A program made the position numbers and the translations under genes. Shown here piece after piece: positions 1 through 5,760 of a stretch of DNA of 6,243 nt. Below the pieces are notes generated by a model. That model searched no databases. It was not told where the DNA came from and saw nothing but the letters and a program-made list of their open reading frames with translations. The stretch is from Eubacteriales Family XIII. Incertae Sedis bacterium (GTDB lineage Bacteria > Bacillota > Clostridia > Peptostreptococcales > Anaerovoracaceae). The stretch covers positions 1 to 6,243 of the forward strand of contig JAISGB010000054.1 of NCBI GenBank assembly GCA_031263335.1, given 5' to 3'. Positions within the stretch are counted from its first letter, which is position 1, and every line of letters starts with the position of its first letter.

Positions 1-678
1 CGTCCACCTGTCCGCGAAATCAAAGATCTCAAAGTCGTGCTCGACGACGACGACGGTCTTCCCCATGTCCCGCAACGCCTTCACGAGCCGGACAAAATGC
101 GCCTTGCCCGCCGCGTCCAAGTTGCTCGTCGGCTCGTCAAACACCATCGCCTCCGGACCCATCGCGAGCGCCCCGCAGACCGCAAGCCGCTGTTTCTCCC
201 CGCCGGACAGGCGCGAGGGGGAGACCTCCTCCTTGCCCTCGAGTCCCATGTCCGAGAGGATCGCGTCGACGGAGGCCCGTATCTCGCGCGGCGGCCGCAT
301 CAAATTTTCCGGTCCGAAGGCGACGTCGTCCTCCGCGGTCGTCATCACGATCTGATGATCGGGTTCCTGCAACACGAACCCGACGCGCTCGGACAGACTT
401 CCGATCGTCGCCGACCCGTCGCCCGCGATCTCCCTGCCGTCCACGAAAACCTCGCCCGTCAGGCGGCCCGGCGTCAGCTTGGGGATGACGCCCGTCAGGC
501 ATTTGCACAGCGTCGTCTTGCCGCAGCCGGACGGCCCGATCAGCGCCGTGACGGAACCGGCCTCGATCGCGAGGTTCACGTCCTCGAGCGCGGGATGTTC
601 CGCCCTGCCCCCCTGCGCGTCCGCATAGAAGAAGGTGAGATGTTTCGCCTCCGCGACGACGCGCCCGCCCATCCTCAT
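1..678 (-). CDS. ECF-type ABC transporter ATP-binding protein (EcfA/CbiO-like), C-terminus cut by window edge
   Basis: This is the cytoplasmic ATPase that powers import by an energy-coupling-factor transporter. I translated the minus strand from 678 to base 1: 226 residues with no stop. All ABC motifs are present in order: Walker A GPSGCGKTT (48-56), Q-loop in VLQEPDHQI (Gln104), signature LSGGEKQR (157-164), Walker B MVFDEP (178-183), D-loop SNLD (185-188) and H-loop His214. The QEPDHQI motif and the following EDDVAFGPENL (117-126) are typical of the EcfA/CbiO group rather than of ordinary importers. The ATG at 678 overlaps the upstream stop as ATGA, with GAGG four bases upstream; an in-frame ATG at 672 is a weaker alternative. 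One complete nucleotide-binding domain is nearly finished at the edge. The gene could be a single-domain EcfA or the first half of a double-ATPase protein (YkoD-like), which cannot be decided here. An EcfT permease gene is expected beyond the left edge. Confidence 0.93.
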   Translation of the reverse strand, partial: MRMGGRVVAEAKHLTFFYADAQGGRAEHPALEDVNLAIEAGSVTALIGPSGCGKTTLCKCLTGVIPKLTPGRLTGEVFVDGREIAGDGSATIGSLSERVGFVLQEPDHQIVMTTAEDDVAFGPENLMRPPREIRASVDAILSDMGLEGKEEVSPSRLSGGEKQRLAVCGALAMGPEAMVFDEPTSNLDAAGKAHFVRLVKALRDMGKTVVVVEHDFEIFDFADRWT

Positions 679-1190
679 TTCGCCTCGACGGATCTGAGCA
701 GATAGGCGGATCGGTTGCCGAACGCGTCGGAGACGACGACGATCCGCAACGGACCCTTGCCGCCCTCAGCGGAGGGCTTGAGCGCTTCCCCGTCCTTTGC
801 ATACACGACAAGCACGTTTTCGGGCTTCTCCACATCGGAGCGAAAGACGGAAGATTTAAATCCGTCCTCGCCCGTAAAGATGAACTCCTCGTATTTGTCG
901 CGCCAAGCGGCGTCCGCATCGTCCAAGATCGTTTCGAGCGGCACGCCCGTAAACACGCCGCTCTCATCCGCGTGCTTCCCGGACGAGATGGTCTTTTCCG
1001 CGTCTACCGCAGGAAACGCTCGCAACTCGTCGATCGCATAATCCCGACGCAGACCGTCCTCGGAGAACACGAGCAAGGCGTCCGGCCGGCCGATCGATTG
1101 CGTCGCATTGCGGTTGATCAGCGCGATCGTCGCCGTGAGCGCGATCAGGACGGCCACGATGACGAGGATGAGGATATTGCTTCTTTTCAT
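675..1190 (-). CDS. Membrane-anchored extracytoplasmic protein with sulfite-oxidase/molybdopterin-oxidoreductase-like fold, cysteine-free
   Basis: A 171-residue protein with an N-terminal hydrophobic helix (about 5-25) after the basic start MKR, so probably an uncleaved anchor with the remainder outside the membrane. The body resembles the small SUOX-type oxidoreductase molybdopterin-binding domain: FTGVPLETIL (80-89) matches the family's G-V-P-L segment, GEDGF (107-111) its D-G-Y/F turn, VLVVYAKDGEALKP (126-139) its 'lAy..dG.pL' strand and GPLRIVV (146-152) its G-P-x-R-x-V-V core. The fold is assigned from remembered family patterns and is moderately sure. The protein contains no cysteine, so it lacks the residue that ligates molybdenum in sulfite oxidase and also any lipobox cysteine; redox catalysis is therefore unlikely. 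It starts 4 bases after the S-component gene with a good site (AGAGGTGATC, overlapping the upstream stop) and overlaps the ATPase gene by 4 bases. An accessory role in the transporter, such as ligand capture, is inferred. Confidence 0.8.
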   Translation of the reverse strand: MKRSNILILVIVAVLIALTATIALINRNATQSIGRPDALLVFSEDGLRRDYAIDELRAFPAVDAEKTISSGKHADESGVFTGVPLETILDDADAAWRDKYEEFIFTGEDGFKSSVFRSDVEKPENVLVVYAKDGEALKPSAEGGKGPLRIVVVSDAFGNRSAYLLRSVEAK

Positions 1191-1194
1191 GCGA

Positions 1195-1743
1195 TCACCT
1201 CTTGACCAATCCGTACTTCCGCATCACGCGAAAGAGTTCCCACGCGATGAGTCCGCCGACTCCGCCCGAAACCGCGGAGACCGAGAGCGTCAACGCGAGA
1301 AAGAGCGGCGGCAGACGAAAAAAGATGACGTTCACGGCGAGCGTACCCATGACGTTTGCCGCGATTCCGGCGAAGAAGGACGCGAGCCGGTCGAAGGACC
1401 GCTTGCGCGGAAGCGTCAGCGCGAGCATGAGGAGATCCACGACGAGGCCCGGCGACACATAGCTGAACAGCGACATGAGGCCATGGGAACCGGGGACGCC
1501 CGTGAGCATCACGATGATCGCCTGGACGAGGCCCGCGAGCGTGGCGCTCCCATACTTCCCCGTCAGCGCGAAGGCGAGCACGATCCACATCATGTACAGA
1601 CCGCCGGCCAATGAACCGCCCGGGATCATGAGGGGCGCGCTGATCACGTGCGCCACCGAGGCGACCACGGGCTTGATGGCGACGCCCACGGCCGCCATCA
1701 CGGCGATCACGATCAGATCGTATGCGGAAAATCGTTTCAACAT
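1195..1743 (-). CDS. ECF transporter S component (substrate-binding membrane subunit), substrate unknown
   Basis: A 182-residue, very hydrophobic protein with about six membrane segments (near 9-33, 46-62, 65-83, 89-110, 118-141 and 146-172) and a basic C-terminal end (RVMRKYGLVKR), the size and topology of ECF S components. These bind a vitamin or metal and dock on the EcfT scaffold. An AxxxA pattern in the first helix (Ala14 and Ala18) is the type of motif S components use to contact EcfT. GGSLAGGLYMMW (42-53) and TGVPGSHG (81-88) resemble segments of the YkoE-like family linked to thiamine precursors, but the match is too loose to name a substrate. The downstream ECF ATPase gene supports the call. 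No clear ribosome site precedes the ATG at 1743, and the frame reaches a stop at 1795-1797 with no other ATG, GTG or TTG between, so the start is essentially fixed (a TTG follows directly at 1740). It heads the ECF cassette after an 85-base gap. Confidence 0.82.
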   Translation of the reverse strand: MLKRFSAYDLIVIAVMAAVGVAIKPVVASVAHVISAPLMIPGGSLAGGLYMMWIVLAFALTGKYGSATLAGLVQAIIVMLTGVPGSHGLMSLFSYVSPGLVVDLLMLALTLPRKRSFDRLASFFAGIAANVMGTLAVNVIFFRLPPLFLALTLSVSAVSGGVGGLIAWELFRVMRKYGLVKR

Positions 1744-1828
1744 GATAGCAGTATAATAAAAAAGGGTCGCCTTGTATGTTCCGGATACAACATTTCAGAG
1801 AAGAATGATCGGATTTCGCGCGATTCGG
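1744..1828 (-). promoter_or_regulatory. Possible promoter/operator region ahead of the ECF cassette
   Basis: The largest intergenic gap in the window and visibly richer in A+T than its surroundings. Read on the minus strand it holds a perfect 6-bp inverted repeat TTGTAT-N7-ATACAA (1772-1790), then AAGGCGACCC, a run of six T, and TATTATACT (1750-1758), which contains two overlapping -10-like hexamers, each one mismatch from TATAAT. TATACT ends six bases before the ATG at 1743. No convincing -35 hexamer lies 16-18 bases upstream of either. The dyad could be an operator, and the short AAGG/CCTT stem before the T run could act as a very weak terminator. What is seen is the repeat and the -10-like sequence; any function is inferred. 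Confidence 0.35.
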
Positions 1829-2368
1829 CTATGTCGGCGATCCGAGATCGAAGCGCCGCGCCAAGATCCCGGGGAGGGCGTCGCGGTTTCCCTCCGTCAC
1901 CTCGATGACCTCCACCGACGCGTGCGCCCGTATCTCGTCGAGGAACGCGGTGCGCCTCGGCTTGACGACGCCGAGGATCGGCGCGGCGCCGTCCAAGTGG
2001 CGCATGACCTCCGCCCGAAAAGCGAGGGCGTCGGACTCCATGAACCCGAGCTCGTCCATCACGATGAACGCGGCGCCGAAGGACTCCCGCAGGACGCGGA
2101 CGCCGAGCGTATCGAACACCTGCGGGAAGGGCGTGACGCGGAACCTTCGCTTGTCCCGTTCCGCGACCGGGGGATAGTCCTCGTAGGCGTCCGGCGGCGT
2201 CCCGTACGGGACGAGGAATACGCAATCAGCGCCGCCGTCCGAGGCGACGCGTCCGATGACCGTGCGAAACCCCCGCGGCGCGATCCCCGCGTCCGACACA
2301 AAGCGTTCGATGATCGTCGTCTTGCCGACGCGGACCTCGCCGGTCAAGAATATCTTGTCGCCGCCCAT
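1829..2368 (-). CDS. THEP1-family P-loop nucleoside-triphosphatase
   Basis: Small cytoplasmic NTPase of the THEP1/NTPase_1 family, whose members hydrolyse various nucleoside triphosphates in vitro and whose physiological role is mostly unknown. From the ATG at 2368 it has 179 residues, the usual family size. Visible motifs are KIFLTGEVRVGKTT (5-18) with Walker A G10-x4-GKT (15-17), GFRT (33-36), Walker B FIVMDELGFME (101-111, Asp105-Glu106) and a C-terminal TEGNR (158-162), the family's base-contact type of motif. The segment between GFRT and Walker B is divergent and lacks the second R-x-GF element I associate with the family. An upstream in-frame ATG at 2389 would give 186 residues, but 2368 fits better: it has AAGGG five bases upstream, lies one base after the acyl-CoA synthetase stop, and puts the P-loop strand at the usual distance from the N-terminus. 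Translational coupling with the upstream gene is likely. No partner function is evident. Confidence 0.85.
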   Translation of the reverse strand: MGGDKIFLTGEVRVGKTTIIERFVSDAGIAPRGFRTVIGRVASDGGADCVFLVPYGTPPDAYEDYPPVAERDKRRFRVTPFPQVFDTLGVRVLRESFGAAFIVMDELGFMESDALAFRAEVMRHLDGAAPILGVVKPRRTAFLDEIRAHASVEVIEVTEGNRDALPGILARRFDLGSPT

Positions 2369-2369
2369 C

Positions 2370-4016
2370 TCATCCCTTTTCGCTCGCATCGCGTATGGCG
2401 GAGCGGCGGATCTTTCCCGTGACGGTCATGGGGAAGGACTCGACGAACTCGATGATCCGCGGGACCTTGTAGGCGGAGGCGTTTGCCTTCACGAAGGCCC
2501 GCAGTTCCTTTTTCAGCGTTTCCGAGGGTTTGCGTCCCGGCCGCAAGATGACGCTCGCCTTGATCACCTGGCCGCGCAACGGATGCGGCGCGCCCGTCAC
2601 GGCGCATTCCGACACGTCCGGATGGGTCAGGAGCACGCTCTCTACCTCGAAGGGACCGATCCGATACCCGGCGGACTTGATGATGTCGTCGCGCCGGCCG
2701 ACGAACCACACGTAGCCGTCCGCGTCGCGCCGCGCCATATCGCCCGTGTGATAGACGTCCTCCCGGAAGGCGGCGGCGGTCATCGCCTCGTCCCGATAGT
2801 AGCCCATGAACATGCCCACCGCGCCCGGCTTCGTCCGCACGCAGATCTCCCCTTCCTCTCCGCTGCCTACCTCCCGCCCGTCCTCATCGAGGAAGGCGAT
2901 GTCGTAGAGCGGGTTCGGCTTTCCGAGCGAACCCGGCCTCGGTTCGGTGAATACGGAGGTCATGACCAAGGGCGTCGTCTCGCTCTGCCCGTAGCCCTCG
3001 TGGATCTCAAGCCCCGTCTTTTTCTTGAACTGCTCAAACAGTTCCTCGTCCAAGGGTTCCCCCGCAGACGTGACATGTTCGAGCGCGCCGATGTCGTAGG
3101 CGGACAGATCGGCGTTGGCCACGACCCTGAGCAAGGTGGGCGGGGCGCAGAACGACGTGACCCTGTGGCGGCTCATGACCGTCAACAGACGATGTACGTT
3201 GAAGCGATCGTGATCGTAGATGAAGATGGCCGCCTCACACAGCCACTGCCCGTAGATCTTGCCCCAAGCGGCCTTCGCCCATCCCGTATCGGCCACGGTG
3301 AGGTGCAGGCTGTCCGCGTGCAACGCCTGCCACTGACGCGCCCCAACGATGAAGCCGAGCGGATAGATGTAGTTGTGCGCGACCATCTTGGGCAGGCCCG
3401 TCGTACCCGAGGTGAAATAGATCAGCATCATGTCTGCGTTCTCGGTCACACGCGCGGGCGCCTCGCCCTTCATATGCGCCTCCATGCCCGCGCGAAAGCC
3501 CAACCAACCGTCCCTTTCCCCGCTGAGGCTGACGCGCGCCTTCACGGAGGGAGAGTCGGGCATCGCGCCGTCCACGGCGTCAAGCACGACCTCATCGTCC
3601 GTCGTCACGACGACCGAGATCGACGCGGCGTTGTTGCGGTACACCACATCCTCCGCGCGCATGAGGTGCGTGGCCGGTATGGCGACGGCGCCCAATTTCA
3701 TGAGTCCGAGGATTGCGAACCAAAACTCGGCGCGCCGCTTGAGGACCAGCATCACGCGGTCGCCCCTGCGAACGCCGAGGGAGGCGAAAAAGCGCGCCGT
3801 CGCGTCGGAATAAGCCGCCATCCGCGCAAAGGTGTAGACGGCTTGACGGTTGTCGTCGTCGCACCACACCATGGCCGTCTTGTCGGGGGATCTTTGCGCC
3901 AAGCGATCCACGCAGTCAAAGGCAAAATTGAAATTCTCGGGTGGGGTTACGCCGCAATGTTCGGAAAAGTCTTCATAATCTTCAAAATCCATACGACCAT
4001 ATCGATCCAAATCCAT
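2370..4016 (-). CDS. Acyl-CoA synthetase, AMP-forming (acetyl-CoA / medium-chain ACSM-like family)
   Basis: Adenylate-forming enzyme that activates a carboxylic acid with ATP to an acyl-AMP and transfers it to CoA. Numbering from the TTG at 4031 (subtract 5 for the chosen start): P-loop TSGTTGLPKM (207-216), VADTGWAKAAWGKIYGQW (246-263) typical of the acetyl/medium-chain group, AGEPL (323-327), GYGQSET (346-352), YHTGD (427-431), hinge region RRDD (446-449), GYRIGPFEVE (455-464) and catalytic Lys540 in TGK near the C-terminus. The enzyme is full length and all core motifs are intact. The ATG at 4016 (548 residues) is chosen because GGAG lies nine bases upstream; the TTG at 4031 has no evident ribosome site. 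It follows fabZ by about 33 bases and is coupled to the NTPase gene. The acid substrate (acetate, short or medium chain, branched or aromatic) cannot be read from sequence. Its place in a fab cluster suggests activation or recycling of fatty acids, which is inference. Confidence 0.93.
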   Translation of the reverse strand: MDLDRYGRMDFEDYEDFSEHCGVTPPENFNFAFDCVDRLAQRSPDKTAMVWCDDDNRQAVYTFARMAAYSDATARFFASLGVRRGDRVMLVLKRRAEFWFAILGLMKLGAVAIPATHLMRAEDVVYRNNAASISVVVTTDDEVVLDAVDGAMPDSPSVKARVSLSGERDGWLGFRAGMEAHMKGEAPARVTENADMMLIYFTSGTTGLPKMVAHNYIYPLGFIVGARQWQALHADSLHLTVADTGWAKAAWGKIYGQWLCEAAIFIYDHDRFNVHRLLTVMSRHRVTSFCAPPTLLRVVANADLSAYDIGALEHVTSAGEPLDEELFEQFKKKTGLEIHEGYGQSETTPLVMTSVFTEPRPGSLGKPNPLYDIAFLDEDGREVGSGEEGEICVRTKPGAVGMFMGYYRDEAMTAAAFREDVYHTGDMARRDADGYVWFVGRRDDIIKSAGYRIGPFEVESVLLTHPDVSECAVTGAPHPLRGQVIKASVILRPGRKPSETLKKELRAFVKANASAYKVPRIIEFVESFPMTVTGKIRRSAIRDASEKG

Positions 4017-4049
4017 TCGCTCGTTCTCCAATCAGCCAAAAGTCTCGAT

Positions 4050-4475
4050 TTAAGTCCCTAACATGAACGTCAATGTGAGCCGGCAGGCCTGCTTGTCGCC
4101 GACGCGGGCGACGCCGGTCCCCATGCCGCCGCGGCTTCGTATCTTCTCCAGATCGACCTCCAACCGGAGCGTATCGCCCGGCACGACCTTGCTTCGGAAT
4201 TTCGCTTCCTTGATCCCGCCGAAATAGGCGATCTTGCCTCGATGTTCCGGCATGGACAGGAGGCCCACGGCGCCCGTCTGCGCCAACGCCTCCACGATGA
4301 GTACGCCGGGCATGACCTTCTCGTCCGGGAAATGCCCCCTGAAATAGTATTCGCCCGCGTCCACGCGTTTCAAAGCCACCACGCGCTTCCCCGGTTCCAA
4401 CTCGATCACCTCATCAATGAGCAGAAAAGGATCCCTGTGAGGAAGTATCTCCATGATCTGTTCCCGGTTGAGCAT
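4050..4475 (-). CDS. fabZ: 3-hydroxyacyl-[acyl-carrier-protein] dehydratase FabZ
   Basis: Hot-dog-fold dehydratase converting 3-hydroxyacyl-ACP to trans-2-enoyl-ACP in type II fatty-acid synthesis. Counting from the chosen start, PHRDPFLLIDEV (12-23) is the FabZ N-terminal signature; GHFPDEKVMPGVLIVEALAQTG (47-68) carries the catalytic His48 and Glu62, and FGGIKEAKFRSKVVPGD contains the conserved K/R-F-R-x-x-V-x-P-G-D segment. At about 141 residues it has the usual bacterial length. Three consecutive ATG codons occupy 4473-4481. The Shine-Dalgarno GGGGAGG (4484-4490) is only 2 bases from the first and 8 from the third. The third also gives an ML-x-x-x-QI start like that of Bacillus FabZ, so 4475 was chosen; starts at 4478 or 4481 would add only one or two methionines. 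It lies between fabF and the acyl-CoA synthetase, in one transcriptional direction. Confidence 0.96.
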   Translation of the reverse strand: MLNREQIMEILPHRDPFLLIDEVIELEPGKRVVALKRVDAGEYYFRGHFPDEKVMPGVLIVEALAQTGAVGLLSMPEHRGKIAYFGGIKEAKFRSKVVPGDTLRLEVDLEKIRSRGGMGTGVARVGDKQACRLTLTFMLGT

Positions 4476-4483
4476 CATCATCG

Positions 4484-4490
4484 CCTCCCC
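4484..4490 (-). promoter_or_regulatory. Ribosome binding site of fabZ (decides among three ATGs)
   Basis: GGGGAGG on the minus strand. Its spacing is 2, 5 and 8 bases to the first, second and third of three tandem ATG codons. The first is too close for efficient initiation, so the second or third is the likely start. Confidence 0.7.
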
Positions 4491-4509
4491 GCGCCGTCCG
4501 CGCGTCCGC

Positions 4510-5742
4510 TCAGTCCTCGTACCGTTTCAATATAATGGTCGCGTTGTGGCCTCCGAAGCCCAGTGAATTGGACAGGGCATAGCGCACCTCGGCGCGGCGG
4601 CTTCCGTCCGTCACATAATCCAAGTCAAGCTCCTCGTCCTTCACGCGGCAGCCCACCGTCGGAGGCACGACGCCGTCGTTGATCGCCTTGACGCAGAACA
4701 TCGCCTCTATCGCGCCGGCCGCGCCAAGCATGTGTCCCGTCATGGACTTCGTGGAGCTGATCGGGATATCGTAAGCGCAATCGCCGAACACCATCTTGAT
4801 CGCCCTCGTCTCGAAGAGATCGTTCAGAGGCGTGCTCGTGCCGTGGGCGTTGATGTACGAGATGTCCCCGGGTTCCAACCCCGCCGCGTCGATCGCCATC
4901 CGCATGGCCTGCGCGGCCCCCTCGCCCGTCTCGGAGGGCTGGGTGATGTGGAAGGCGTCGTTCGTGGAACCGTAGCCGACGACCTCGGCCAAGATCTTCG
5001 CCCCACGCGCCAACGCGAAATCCAAGGATTCGAGGATCAGGATGGCGCTGCCCTCGCCCATGACGAAGCCGTCCCGCTCCTTGTCAAAGGGGATGGACGC
5101 CCGATCCGGGTCCGTACTCAGCGACATCGCGGTCATGTTCACAAACCCCGCGAAACAGGTCGGCGCGAATGGCGCCTCCGATCCGCCGGCGATGATGGCG
5201 TCGGCGTAACCGTGCCGGATCGCCCGCCACGCCTCGCCGATGGCGTTCGTGCCGCAGGAACAGGCCGTCACGATGTCGAGAGCCGAACCCTTCGCCCGGT
5301 TCGCAATGGCGATCTGCCCCGCGAGCATATTGCCGATGATCATGGGGACGAGAACCGGGGAAACCTTCCTCAGCCCGTATTCCTCGCTCTTTCTGATCTC
5401 CTTCTCCAAGGTCGCGATGCCGCCGATGCCGCTGCCCACGTAGACGCTCAAGCGGTCGGCGTCGATGTTCTCCCCGCTCTTCAGCCCCGCCATCGCCATC
5501 GCTTCGGCCGTGGCCGTGACCCCGTATTGGGAAAACAGATCCATGCGGCGCCCCGCCCGTTTGTCGTGAAACTCAAACTCCCTTACCTGCGCGCCGATCT
5601 TCACCTTCAGATCGGACACGTCTATCTTCGTGATCTCCGCGAAGCCATGCTGCCCGCGCCGGATGCGCGCCCATGTCGCGTCGGCCGTGTTGCCCAAGGC
5701 CGTGATGGCGCCCAATCCCGTAATGACAACTCTTTTTTCCAT
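4510..5742 (-). CDS. fabF: Beta-ketoacyl-[acyl-carrier-protein] synthase II (FabF)
   Basis: Elongating condensing enzyme that joins malonyl-ACP to an acyl chain in fatty-acid synthesis. The 410-residue protein is the usual FabF length and begins with the family's typical [14 protein letters not shown]. The Cys-His-His triad is complete: nucleophile Cys161 in [17 protein letters not shown], His300 in [11 protein letters not shown], and His337 in [15 protein letters not shown], with Lys332 in the same motif. The C-terminal gate GFGGHN (395-400) is present. The active-site loop reads A-C-S-C-G-T-N rather than the A-C-A-T-G-T-N common in Bacillota, putting a second cysteine (163) two residues from the nucleophile. 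The ATG at 5742 has GGGAGG six bases upstream and follows the fabG stop by 18 bases. An acpP gene is often found between fabG and fabF in other bacteria but is absent here. Confidence 0.97.
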   Translation of the reverse strand: MEKRVVITGLGAITALGNTADATWARIRRGQHGFAEITKIDVSDLKVKIGAQVREFEFHDKRAGRRMDLFSQYGVTATAEAMAMAGLKSGENIDADRLSVYVGSGIGGIATLEKEIRKSEEYGLRKVSPVLVPMIIGNMLAGQIAIANRAKGSALDIVTACSCGTNAIGEAWRAIRHGYADAIIAGGSEAPFAPTCFAGFVNMTAMSLSTDPDRASIPFDKERDGFVMGEGSAILILESLDFALARGAKILAEVVGYGSTNDAFHITQPSETGEGAAQAMRMAIDAAGLEPGDISYINAHGTSTPLNDLFETRAIKMVFGDCAYDIPISSTKSMTGHMLGAAGAIEAMFCVKAINDGVVPPTVGCRVKDEELDLDYVTDGSRRAEVRYALSNSLGFGGHNATIILKRYED

Positions 5743-5748
5743 TCATAT

Positions 5749-5754
5749 CCTCCC
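5749..5754 (-). promoter_or_regulatory. Ribosome binding site of fabF
   Basis: GGGAGG on the minus strand, six bases before the fabF ATG, lying wholly in the 18-base fabG-fabF gap. It confirms the start at 5742. Confidence 0.75.
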
Positions 5755-5760
5755 GCTCAA

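Noticed and set aside
37..705. 222-codon plus-strand open frame
   Set aside because: Antisense to the ECF ATPase gene; no motif and a shadow-type composition.
137..967. 276-codon minus-strand open frame overlapping the ATPase and the SUOX-like gene
   Set aside because: It is out of frame with both. The real frames carry ABC motifs and the oxidoreductase-like pattern, while this one is Arg/Gly-rich low-complexity sequence.
1759..1773. Short AAGG/CCTT stem followed by six T as an intrinsic terminator after the NTPase gene
   Set aside because: A 4-bp stem is too short for a convincing terminator, so the T run is recorded only as part of the intergenic regulatory region.
1744..1828. Riboswitch leader for the ECF cassette
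   Set aside because: The gap is only 85 bases and shows no conserved core I recognise for thiamine, cobalamin, folate or preQ1 elements.
2256..4061. 601-codon plus-strand open frame opposite the acyl-CoA synthetase
   Set aside because: It lies antisense to a complete enzyme with all catalytic motifs. The translation is rich in Arg, His, Asp and Gly with no recognisable domain, as expected for a shadow frame in G+C-rich DNA.
4482..4509. Repeat of CGCGGACG-like units between fabF and fabZ
   Set aside because: Only about two imperfect copies in G+C-rich sequence, which is within chance.
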